From Bacteroidaceae bacterium (lineage in GTDB: Bacteria; Bacteroidota; Bacteroidia; Bacteroidales; Bacteroidaceae), in assembly GCA_011959205.1 (NCBI GenBank), contig BLLV01000244.1, positions 1 through 40,719 on the forward strand: 40,719 bases of DNA, given 5' to 3'. The position numbers and the translations under genes were made by a program. Under the pieces are notes generated by a model that saw nothing but the letters and a program-made list of their open reading frames with translations, was not told the DNA's origin and did not search any database. Below are positions 33,628 through 40,719 of this stretch, piece after piece. The first letter of the stretch is position 1. Each line of letters starts with the position of its first letter.

Positions 33628-33652
33628 GGGGTTCTCTTCATAAGAGAACCCC
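33628..33652. promoter_or_regulatory. Right putative recombination site (core CAT)
   Basis: 25-bp site with the same arms as the left site but core CAT. The perfect palindrome extends 3 bp further on each side (33625-33655: TTT and AAA), then runs into A7. Confidence 0.6.
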
Positions 33653-33703
33653 AAAAAAAGGAGGAAATTTAAAGGCTTACCAGAGTCTTATTATTTCAAG
33701 TTT

Positions 33704-34558
33704 ATGAATTTAAATTGTAATGTTTTGATGACAACAAAGAGCGATGTGGAATCTGTAAAAGTACTCCCATCAGACAATCAAAACATAACGGGCGAAGCGC
33801 CTAAGTTACTGCTTTGCAGTTCAATCGCTTCCAGCCCAGACCCGGGGTCAAATGAAAGAATCACGCCATTGGCGGGAATAGGAGAGGAATACCCGGAACT
33901 CAACTGGTATTATCTATATTTGTCAAACAAGGAATTGAAACGCTATATCAGCGTTTTCAGTGGCAGAAAAGCCGTAAAGATTCGTACTTCATCAGGTAAA
34001 ACAGAAGAGAGATTCTTTTGTTTCAAAGTCTTTTCCTATACTACGGCCGATCACCGGAAACGCTTTGAGCAATGCACCTATACCAAGGAAGCATATATCG
34101 CCCGCCGTGATGCTGCCCGGGCAGTGAAAGAGGCTTTTGTTACCGGATCTACCGAGAAACTGAATACTTTGACGGACGAGAAAGAAGTGGCAGGTAACGG
34201 CTGGCTGTTTGTCTGTGCTCCCTTAGATCAGTTGAAACTGATACTATCCGCCATGCTTCCCCGCCAGTATCTGGTGACGGACTATAACACCCACCGTGCA
34301 GCGGTAATCCCTCAACGGCAGATGGAGGAATTTATCTATCTGTACGAATCCATGCCTTACAATATAGAACTGATGAACCGTCCTTTAGAGGATTATCTTC
34401 AAAAAAAGCAACGGATCCGTATCACCGGTGGCGTTTTCCGGGGTAAGGAAGGGTGCATCATGCGTCTGCACCGCAACACAAGGCTGGTGTTCGCTTTCGG
34501 CAATATGACGGTGGCGGTGAGCTATCTTCATGCTTTTCCGTTCGAGAAGATTGACTAG
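33704..34558 (+). CDS. UpxY-like NusG-family transcription antiterminator
   Basis: The 284-residue protein has a long polar N-terminus (residues 1-63). An NGN-like domain follows, starting at LNWYYLYLSNKELKRYI (about 67) and running through DQLKLILSAMLPRQYLVTDY, and a C-terminal KOW-type part (RIRITGGVFRGKEGCIMRLH...RLVFAFGNMTVAVSYLHAFPFEKI). This is the UpxY/NusG-like order: such proteins bind RNA polymerase on the leader of their own capsule operon and allow full transcription. The extra 60 residues are unusual. Normally UpxZ and glycan genes follow; here an ATPase gene lies directly downstream, so the locus has been rearranged. Control by the inverted sites upstream is likely but inferred. 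Confidence 0.8.
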   Translation: MNLNCNVLMTTKSDVESVKVLPSDNQNITGEAPKLLLCSSIASSPDPGSNERITPLAGIGEEYPELNWYYLYLSNKELKRYISVFSGRKAVKIRTSSGKTEERFFCFKVFSYTTADHRKRFEQCTYTKEAYIARRDAARAVKEAFVTGSTEKLNTLTDEKEVAGNGWLFVCAPLDQLKLILSAMLPRQYLVTDYNTHRAAVIPQRQMEEFIYLYESMPYNIELMNRPLEDYLQKKQRIRITGGVFRGKEGCIMRLHRNTRLVFAFGNMTVAVSYLHAFPFEKID

Positions 34559-34710
34559 CCCGAATACCTGTACAAAGAACGATGCTATAGGTAAACGGCT
34601 GGGAGCATTCCGGATGGCGGAGCCGACAGAATAAAAAAAGAAGATGGCTAGGAAAATACAGATGTATTTTGTTTCTTTGCAATTCGACAATGAGTAAGGG
34701 AGGAACAGAG

Positions 34711-36282
34711 ATGCAGCAACGAAAACTTTATCCGATAGGCATACAGACTTTTTCGGAAATCCGCCGAAAGAACTATTTGTATATTGACAAGACGGAATAT
34801 GTGTACCGCATGACACATTCCGATTCCAAATATCTGTTCTTGAGTCGTCCGCGCTGTTTTGGCAAAAGTTTGCTCACCAGTACGTTGCACTCTTATTTCG
34901 AAGGATGTAAAGAATTGTTCGAGGGGCTGGCCATTAGTCGCCTGGAGACGGATTGGGTTCGCTATCCGGTGTTTCATTTTGACATGAGCCTGGCAAAACA
35001 TGTGGATGTGGAACGGCTGGAACAAATGTTGAATGTGCAACTGTTCAGATATGAAGAAATATATGGACATGAGGAGGAAGAAGTAACCCTGAACGATCGT
35101 TTGGCAGGATTGCTTCAGCGCGCTTTCAAGCAGACCGGCAGGCAAGTGGTCGTTCTCATTGACGAGTATGACGCCCCGCTTCTCGATGTGGTGCATGAAG
35201 ACAAGAATTTGCCTGTGCTGCGCAATGTAATGCGTAATTTCTATAGTCCTCTGAAGGCTTGTGATCCTTATTTGCGATATGTTTTCCTGACCGGTATCAC
35301 CACATTCTCCCAACTGAGTATCTTCAGCGAACTGAACAATATCAAGAACGTCAGCATGGACGGTCTTTATGCCGCTGTTTGCGGTATAAGTGAGGAGGAA
35401 ATGTTGACACAAATGGGACCTGATTTGGACATGCTGGCCGCACGCATGGGGCTGCCCCTTGAGGAAGTGCTTGTTGAATTGAAGAATAATTACGACGGCT
35501 ATCATTTCACTTGGCCGTCTCCCGATATTTATAATCCGTTCAGTCTGCTGAACGCTTTTGCCGATGCCAGGATGGATTCATATTGGTTTGGTAGCGGGAC
35601 GCCCACCTATCTGATAGAGATGCTGAACAAATATCATGTACTCCCCCAGCAGATAGGAGAGCGGAAAGCATTGGCCGAATCGTTTAATGCTCCTACGGAA
35701 AGTATGACGAATATTATTCCGTTGCTTTATCAAAGCGGTTATGTGACGATAAAGAACTATGTTCCGCTCACCCGTCTTTATATGCTGGACATCCCCAACA
35801 ATGAGGTGCGTATGGGGCTGATGAAAAGCTTGCTGTCCGGATACCTGCACCGTCAATCGGTGGAGGGACTTACTACTGTGGCTCTTTTGTTCGAGGCCAT
35901 TTCAGAGAACCGGATGGACGATGGCCTGCGCCTGTTGCAGACATTCCTTGCCACGGTGCCTCAGTGTGCCAATACTGATTATGAAGGACACTATCAATCG
36001 TTGCTTTATACCATTTTCAGCCTGTTGGGCATGTATGTAGATGTGGAGGTGCATACTCCGCGGGGGCGTGTGGATATGGTGATGCGCACGCAGCATGTGC
36101 TTTATGTGATAGAGCTGAAATTGAATAAGTCAGCAGATGCTGCCATGCGGCAGATTGATTTGAAAAACTATTCCGAACGTTTTGCTTTGTGCGGATTGCC
36201 GGTGGTGAAGGTAGGCATAAACTTTGATAGCGATCGGAGGACATTGGGCGATTGGAAGATAGAAGAATATCAAACAAAATAA
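34711..36282 (+). CDS. AAA-ATPase-like / PD-(D/E)XK (DUF1703) protein, copy 2
   Basis: The 523-residue paralogue of the gene at 31659 has PIGIQTFSEIRRKNYLYIDK at residues 8-27 and P-loop RPRCFGKS (46-53). The second P-loop-proximal Arg is Cys here. It also has VLIDEYDAPLL, ITTFSQLSIFSELNNI and the C-terminal nuclease-like core VEVHTPRGRVDMVM...YVIELKLNKSADAAMRQID. The frame is open upstream to 34669, but GGGAGGAACAGAG precedes the ATG at 34711, which I chose. A 123-bp near-copy of its 3' end lies at 37101-37223. Located between the UpxY-like gene and the capsule genes. Function unknown. Confidence 0.88.
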   Translation: MQQRKLYPIGIQTFSEIRRKNYLYIDKTEYVYRMTHSDSKYLFLSRPRCFGKSLLTSTLHSYFEGCKELFEGLAISRLETDWVRYPVFHFDMSLAKHVDVERLEQMLNVQLFRYEEIYGHEEEEVTLNDRLAGLLQRAFKQTGRQVVVLIDEYDAPLLDVVHEDKNLPVLRNVMRNFYSPLKACDPYLRYVFLTGITTFSQLSIFSELNNIKNVSMDGLYAAVCGISEEEMLTQMGPDLDMLAARMGLPLEEVLVELKNNYDGYHFTWPSPDIYNPFSLLNAFADARMDSYWFGSGTPTYLIEMLNKYHVLPQQIGERKALAESFNAPTESMTNIIPLLYQSGYVTIKNYVPLTRLYMLDIPNNEVRMGLMKSLLSGYLHRQSVEGLTTVALLFEAISENRMDDGLRLLQTFLATVPQCANTDYEGHYQSLLYTIFSLLGMYVDVEVHTPRGRVDMVMRTQHVLYVIELKLNKSADAAMRQIDLKNYSERFALCGLPVVKVGINFDSDRRTLGDWKIEEYQTK

Positions 36283-36368
36283 GTGCTTATGAGAGTGTCA
36301 ATAATAGAATTTATTGAAATTATTAGGTTAAAAAAGGAACGCAAACATCTCTCTTTCGATATTTTGCC

Positions 36369-36376
36369 TATCTTTG
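36369..36376 (+). promoter_or_regulatory. -7 box (TATCTTTG) for the Panacea-domain gene
   Basis: Exact match to TAnnTTTG, 23 nt upstream of the ATG at 36399. Confidence 0.6.
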
Positions 36377-36398
36377 TTCTATAAATAGTTGAAGTCTT

Positions 36399-36869
36399 AT
36401 GATAGATGTAATAAACATAGCATCCTATATATGCCAGCGTTATAAGGAACAGTTTGGTCTTTGCATCGACGAGATGAAATTGCACAAGTTGCTTTATCTT
36501 AGCCAGCGTGAGTCTATTGTCCAAACGGGGGAACCTTTGTTTCCCGAAAAATTTAAGGCATGGAGATATGGTCCTGTTCTTGTTGGTATTCGTCAAATGT
36601 ATAAGGATGGTTCCATTCAGGCTATGTCTCTGTCAGAAGATATAAAAAAATATAGTGCTGTTTTAGACAAAATATTCCAAACATACGCCTCAAAAGACTC
36701 ATGGAGCCTGAGTTCCATTACACATGGTGAATATTCCTGGCAGAAAGCGAGAGAAGGATATGCATCCGATGCGCAATGTGATGTAGACATTGATACGGAT
36801 GATATTCGTAAAGATGCGGAAAGAATCAAGATACGAAGAGCGTTGATAAAAATTTCGGCATTAAAATAA
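36399..36869 (+). CDS. Panacea-domain (DUF4065, SocA-like) protein
   Basis: The 156-residue protein shows the Panacea pattern: VINIASYICQRYKEQFG..., MKLHKLLYLSQRESIVQTGE (about 26-45), then FPEKFKAWRYGPVLVGIRQMY and a C-terminal helix. SocA-like proteins act as antitoxins or adaptors; the Panacea domain is known as a shared antitoxin fold that pairs with many unrelated toxins. No toxin gene lies next to it: the neighbours are an ATPase gene and fragments. It may be an orphan, or pair with the ATPase upstream (117 nt away), but this is only a guess. It has its own promoter box. Confidence 0.85.
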   Translation: MIDVINIASYICQRYKEQFGLCIDEMKLHKLLYLSQRESIVQTGEPLFPEKFKAWRYGPVLVGIRQMYKDGSIQAMSLSEDIKKYSAVLDKIFQTYASKDSWSLSSITHGEYSWQKAREGYASDAQCDVDIDTDDIRKDAERIKIRRALIKISALK

Positions 36870-37038
36870 GTTTTCCACAAGCGTTCCAAAAATGAGATAT
36901 TGCTTACAACCATAATAGCCTCCACCTGTGTGTGCTGTAATTCAATATATATATTTTTAGCTTAATGTTATTTAGGACACTTGCCAGTGCTCTAATTAAA
37001 TGTTAAATAGTTATTTACTTTGTAGTATTTCTTTTTTA

Positions 37039-37104
37039 ATGGAATCTGTAAATATCCGGCTTAATAACACTCGCATAGCCAAGAATGCCTTGTTGCTCTA
37101 TTGA
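37039..37104 (+). pseudogene. 5' fragment of a flippase gene
   Basis: ATG at 37039 opens a 21-residue frame ending NNTRIAKNALLLY and TGA, closely like the start of the intact flippase at 38666 (NNRRIAKNTLLLY at residues 7-19). The match ends at 37100, where ATPase sequence begins in the next base or two. Confidence 0.75.
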
Positions 37105-37223
37105 AAAACTATTCCGAACGTTTTGCTTTGTACGGATTGCCGGTGGTGAAGGTAGGCATAAACTTTGATAGTGATCGGAGGACATTAAGCGATTGGAAGA
37201 TAGAAGAATATCAAATGAAATAA
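37101..37223 (+). pseudogene. 3' fragment of the AAA-ATPase-like gene (copy 2 type)
   Basis: 123 bp nearly identical to 36160-36282 (about six differences by eye), encoding ...KNYSERFALYGLPVVKVG... to the stop. It lacks the rest of the gene and is fused directly behind the flippase start fragment. Confidence 0.85.
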
Positions 37224-37297
37224 TTCAAACCGTATTTTTAAAGTTTAACGTTGTTTAAGGTGCCAGTGAGTGCTTTAATTGAAGAGGTATGCCTCTT

Positions 37298-37328
37298 GGG
37301 AAGCCTTGAAGCAGATAGATGAAGAAGG
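37298..37328 (+). pseudogene. Short remnant of an ATPase gene (copy 1 type)
   Basis: 31 bp beginning GGGAAGCCTTGAAGCAGATA match 33085-33115 in copy 1 with two differences, around its EALKQIDE region. The frame around it is not open for long. Confidence 0.6.
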
Positions 37329-37432
37329 GGTCCGATTCATAAGATTATCTCTTACTCTCAATAATATAAAGATACTTACAGAACTAAGTTCCAGCATTGC
37401 GTATTTTAATAACATAAATAACAAATATTATA

Positions 37433-38627
37433 ATGTATAAGAAAGTATTGCATTTTCTAAAAAAATCACGGCATGCCTACAGAAACAGGCAGGATATTTT
37501 CCACAACGGACTGGCAGATATGGCAGAATGGCATTACAAACACAGTATAGCTTCTGATTTTGATATTGATTCATTCAGGCATGATTATAGCAAGTATTGG
37601 GCGCAACTTTCCAATGGATTGAAAATACCAAGAATAGAACAAGAATATTTTTATAAAATCAACGGAATAAAATCAGAAGCTTATTTGCCTTATGGTATTT
37701 ATTATTATCTGGTCAATCCTTATCTGAATCGTTGGCCATTCCGGCGTGCTTATGAAGACAAGAATATGTTTCCTGTCCTTTTGCGATTGCAATTACTGGA
37801 TGAAACGGTTAAAATACGATTCCCTCGCATGGTGACAAATTGTATTAATGGAAAATTCTTTACATGGGGGGGGTAAACAATGTTCTTTTTCCGAAGCTGC
37901 CGGACTTTTGGTGGATTTCCATGAAGATGTCATTGTAAAACCGACTTACGATACTTGGGGAAACGGTGTGATGAAATTGAAAAAAGAAGAAATAAATGGG
38001 GATACCTTGCAAAAATTGCTCAACCGATATGGACGTAATTTTCTTATTCAAGAATGCGTGCACCAACATCCGCGGATGGCAAGTTTTAATAACTCTTCAG
38101 TTAATACGCTTCGAGTAATGACCTATTATAACAGTAAAGGCCGGTACGAGTGTCTGCGTACAATTCAACGCTTTGGCGGTGAAGGTACTGTGATAGACAA
38201 TGCATCAGCAGGAGGAGGTTTTGTGCTGGTGACAGCTGACGGAAAAGTGCAAAGAACAAAATACAGGATGCTGTCAACCCATACAGAAACATTGCCAGCC
38301 CAAGTGACAACTGATATCCCTTCGTATGAAATGATTATAAAAGCAACTATAGAATTGCATAAACAATTACCGCATTTTGATCTCGTAGGATGGGATATAG
38401 CTGTTGACAGAGAAGGCATACCGGTTATACTTGAATATAATTGCGTAGCTCCCAGCCTTGATTTGCCCCAAATAGCCGGAGGACCTTTGTTTTCTGAAGA
38501 AGAATTGCAGGCAATTATGCCACAGGTATTCGCATTCAAAAATACTCCCCATTATTTTGTCAACCAGTTGGTATGGCCAGACAAGCCTGGGTATGCCTGG
38601 TGTGATGATTATGGCTTTTATATTTAA
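37433..38627 (+). pseudogene. Sugar-transfer-type ATP-grasp gene broken at a G8 tract (possibly phase-variable)
   Basis: Two overlapping frames (37433-37876 and 37848-38627) form one protein of about 397 residues if one G is removed from the run of eight at 37866-37873: ...GKFFTWGG joins directly to KQCSFSEAAGLL. The second part has ATP-grasp features: VIVKPTYDTWGNGVMKL (nucleotide Lys), FLIQECVHQHP, and the metal-binding end WDIAVDREGIPVILEYNCV. This matches 'sugar-transfer associated ATP-grasp' proteins of capsule and LPS loci, which ligate amino acids or similar groups to sugars by inference. As sequenced the protein stops after 147 residues. It precedes the flippase by 38 nt in the same operon. 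Confidence 0.85.
37866..37873 (+). repeat. G8 homopolymer tract at the frameshift point
   Basis: Eight G residues at the exact point where the ATP-grasp frame changes. Seven would restore the frame. Slipped-strand mispairing, a fixed mutation, or a sequencing error are all possible. Confidence 0.8.
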
Positions 38628-38665
38628 CCCTGGCGTGGCACTAAGCCCCAAGATTTTAAGTTCTG

Positions 38666-40201
38666 ATGTCCGTGTCCAAGACCAATAACCGGCGTATCGC
38701 TAAAAACACCTTGTTGCTGTATGTCCGTATGATGTTTACCATGCTGGTATCCATATATACCAGCCGTGTCATACTTGATGTGCTTGGGATAGATGATTAT
38801 GGTTTATACCAAACTGTAGGGGGAATAGTAGGCTTTTTGGCTTTTATTAATGGAGCACTCAGTGCTGGGTCTTCCAGGTTTATAACATTTGCTCTTGGCG
38901 AGAATAATGAAAATAAATTAAAAGAAACATTTTCGACCACGTTTCTTATACATCTGGCATTGGCATTCGTTGTTGTTATATTGGCAGAAACCATCGGGAG
39001 CTGGTTTTTGTACTATAAGTTACAGATAGCCCAAGAACGAATGGATGCTGCTGTATATGTGTTTCACTTGTCTGTCATTACAGCTTTTTTAAACCTCGTT
39101 CAAACACCTTTTTCTGCTGTTATCATTGCACGTGAAAAAATGGCTATTTATGCTTATGTAAGTATTTTTGAGGTGTCCTTAAAACTTTTGATAGTCTATC
39201 TGCTGTTGCTGGGTAATTTTGACAAACTGGTTCTGTATGCCACATTATTATGTATTCTTCAGATCGGATTGATATGGTTCTACTTGTTTTATTGCAGGTA
39301 TAAGTTTCACGAAGTTCGTTTTTCCGTTTCTTGTAATCCGTCTGTATTGAGGAAACTACTTGGATATTCAGGATGGAATCTTCTTGGAAGCATTTCTGTG
39401 GCATTGAATGATCAAGGAATCTTGATTTTATTAAACATGTTCTTCAATCCTGCTGTTGTGGCTTCACGTGCGGTTTCCTTGCAAGTGAAAATGGCTGCTG
39501 TACAATTTGTAAATAATTTCAGGACAGCCGTGAATCCGCAGATAATAAAAAAATATGCGGCTCATGACGAGGCAGGCTCACGTAAGCTTTTACTTTCATC
39601 AACGAAGTATTCTTTTTATCTGATGCTTATTTTAGGAGTGCCCATTTGCTTGATGGCTGATTCTATCTTGCATATATGGCTGAAGGAGGTTCCACCGTAT
39701 GCTGTGCCTTTTCTTCAGATAGCTGTCATGACTTCTGTATTCAATGTATTTAATACTTCATTTTATACAGCTTTTGCCGCTACCGGGAGGATGAAAGAAA
39801 ATGCTTTGTCGGCTCCGATAATGGGAATTTTGTGTTTTTTCATCATTTATGTGTTGTTTAAGTTTGGATTTGATCCGTTGGCCATGTCATGGGGCCAATT
39901 GATTATGACCTTGTCCCTGTCTTTTATCGTTAAGCCATATTTCATGGTCCGGTATGCCGGTTATTCGTGGAAAGAAATCATGCAGGTGTTTGAAGTGTGT
40001 TTATGGGTGTTTTTATTATCTCTGCCTGTTCCCGCATTTGCATATTATTATGTGGACGTATCGACATGGCAAGGGGTTATTTTACAGGGAGCTATAATAG
40101 TATCCAGTGTTGTATTGGTTATTTATTTTGCAGGCATTGACAAGCCTATACGGATTAAATTATTGAATTTTGTCAAACAAAAGATATATTGTTTAAAGTA
40201 A
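38666..40201 (+). CDS. Polysaccharide flippase (Wzx/MATE-like)
   Basis: The 511-residue polytopic protein has about 12-14 membrane helices and begins NNRRIAKNTLLLYVRMMFTM, the typical start of Bacteroides capsule flippases, with IYTSRVILDVLGIDDYGLYQ and SAGSSRFITFALG. These transport lipid-linked repeat units across the inner membrane for surface polysaccharide. Sequence around VVASRAVSLQVKMA and FRTAVNPQIIKKYAA supports the family. It lies 38 nt after the ATP-grasp gene, and its TAA overlaps the next ATG by 1 nt, so a capsule operon is clear. A fragment of a sister gene's start lies at 37039. Confidence 0.9.
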   Translation: MSVSKTNNRRIAKNTLLLYVRMMFTMLVSIYTSRVILDVLGIDDYGLYQTVGGIVGFLAFINGALSAGSSRFITFALGENNENKLKETFSTTFLIHLALAFVVVILAETIGSWFLYYKLQIAQERMDAAVYVFHLSVITAFLNLVQTPFSAVIIAREKMAIYAYVSIFEVSLKLLIVYLLLLGNFDKLVLYATLLCILQIGLIWFYLFYCRYKFHEVRFSVSCNPSVLRKLLGYSGWNLLGSISVALNDQGILILLNMFFNPAVVASRAVSLQVKMAAVQFVNNFRTAVNPQIIKKYAAHDEAGSRKLLLSSTKYSFYLMLILGVPICLMADSILHIWLKEVPPYAVPFLQIAVMTSVFNVFNTSFYTAFAATGRMKENALSAPIMGILCFFIIYVLFKFGFDPLAMSWGQLIMTLSLSFIVKPYFMVRYAGYSWKEIMQVFEVCLWVFLLSLPVPAFAYYYVDVSTWQGVILQGAIIVSSVVLVIYFAGIDKPIRIKLLNFVKQKIYCLK

Positions 40202-40719
40202 TGGGTATTTTAAGAAAAACGGCAAATACTGTCCGTGGATTTTTTGCTTTTGCTGAATCGTTTAAGGAATGGGGATTGATTGACTATCTGAAAGACCCAT
40301 GGAAGGTTCATCGGGGGTTTACAAAAGAGATGGTGAGATTGTGTGAGATAAATCGCTCAAACCAAAAGGAATTTATAAGTGACAGGGAACATAATTCCAG
40401 ATGGCCTTTCAACCGGCCTTATCATGGTGCTGTGAGTGATAAACTGGCACTCATCAGAATCCTTCATCAATATAAAGAGTGCATGCCGAAGTACTATTTT
40501 TTTATAGACAAGCATGGCCTTCTTCCGTTATGGGACTGCCCCGATGATGGTTCCTTATCGACAAGGATGGATGCCGATGCTTTCGTAAAACTGCTCGACA
40601 GAGAAAAAATACTTGTCATAAAGCCTACCCATTCGGAGGTGGGCATCGGAGTGATGGTAGCACAAAAGAAAGGAGAAATATATAGCATAAACAATGAGGA
40701 ATATACAATAGCTGAAATG
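40201..40719 (+). CDS. Second ATP-grasp protein, 3' end off window
   Basis: From ATG 40201 the frame is open to the window edge (173 residues). It reads MGILRKTANTVRGFFAFAES, then NRPYHGAVSDKLALIRILHQY, MPKYYFFIDKHG and ILVIKPTHSEVGIGVMVAQK. The 'VIKPTHSEVGIGV' part is like the ATP-grasp nucleotide-binding Lys loop of the protein at 37433 (VIVKPTYDTWGNGV), so this is likely a second sugar-transfer ATP-grasp ligase. TAATG overlap with the flippase shows a shared operon. Confidence 0.75.
   Translation, partial: MGILRKTANTVRGFFAFAESFKEWGLIDYLKDPWKVHRGFTKEMVRLCEINRSNQKEFISDREHNSRWPFNRPYHGAVSDKLALIRILHQYKECMPKYYFFIDKHGLLPLWDCPDDGSLSTRMDADAFVKLLDREKILVIKPTHSEVGIGVMVAQKKGEIYSINNEEYTIAEM

Larger units (their letters stand above)
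33222..33703. other. Leader of the UpxY-like gene: putative invertible promoter segment
   Basis: No gene is present. The stretch holds two mirrored palindromic sites (33452-33476 and 33628-33652) around 151 bp with an outward-facing TATATTTG box, and AAAGGAGGAAATTTAAAGG at about 33656-33674, about 30 nt before the regulator's ATG. See separate entries. Confidence 0.6.
36870..37432. other. Gene-fragment region, no intact gene
   Basis: Contains pieces of a flippase start (37039-37104), an ATPase 3' end (37101-37223) and a second ATPase piece (37298-37328). A loosely repeated unit, 'GCCAGTG..CT(C/T)TAATT', occurs near 36980 and 37262. See separate entries. Confidence 0.6.

Noticed and set aside
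33436..33655. Reading the two hairpins only as rho-independent terminators of the upstream ATPase gene
   Set aside because: They lie over 200 bp after the stop, the left one has no T-run, and the exact mirror relation with ATG/CAT cores is not explained by termination.
1..40719. CRISPR array, tRNA, rRNA or IS element with intact transposase
   Set aside because: No regular repeat-spacer pattern, no recognisable tRNA/rRNA sequence and no transposase frame were seen; a covariance-model search would be needed to exclude small RNA genes.

Overview
The window looks like a chromosome segment of a gut Bacteroidales bacterium, probably Bacteroides or Phocaeicola. This rests on repeated promoters of the Bacteroides -7 type (TAnnTTTG), paired S46 dipeptidyl-peptidases, lipoproteins of DUF4369, DUF4136 and DUF4595 type, a TonB protein, and a capsule-type locus led by an UpxY-like NusG homologue. 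Species assignment is inference.

Layout. (1) 1-3.75 kb is a decayed mobile region. It holds the 5' part of a collagen-like lipoprotein gene, a nested inverted repeat, a truncated conjugative-element-type ORF, and two separated pieces of a tyrosine recombinase gene with an AbiEi/AbiEii toxin-antitoxin pair between them. (2) 3.78-11.7 kb is housekeeping: dnaX, a divergent FtsB/DivIC-like gene with a small membrane protein, a DPP11-like and DPP7-like S46 operon, and a DUF4369 lipoprotein. (3) 11.7-17.5 kb holds plsC and a leftward operon: GT2 polyprenol-phosphate glycosyltransferase, pyrC, a stand-alone methionine synthase activation domain, a metallophosphoesterase and an acidic hypothetical protein. 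(4) 17.6-25.5 kb holds envelope genes (OMP barrel, DUF4136 lipoprotein, S41 protease, DUF4595-like lipoprotein), a TPR protein and a DUF418 membrane protein. (5) 25.6-31.5 kb holds mfd, a DUF4143 ATPase and TonB. (6) 31.6-40.7 kb is a variable surface-polysaccharide locus: two paralogous AAA-ATPase/PD-(D/E)XK genes flanking an UpxY-like regulator, a Panacea-domain gene, a stretch of gene fragments, an ATP-grasp gene broken at a G8 tract, a flippase, and a second ATP-grasp gene cut by the window edge.

Most interesting: upstream of the UpxY-like gene are two 25-bp palindromic sites with 11-bp identical arms and an asymmetric 3-bp core (ATG in one, CAT in the other). The two sites are therefore exact inverted copies of each other, flanking 151 bp. 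A TATATTTG promoter box inside the segment points away from the gene, which is what an invertible capsule promoter in the OFF orientation would look like. A few kilobases downstream, the G8 tract in the ATP-grasp gene offers a second possible on/off switch, and the fragments between show repeated recombination of the ATPase module with capsule genes.
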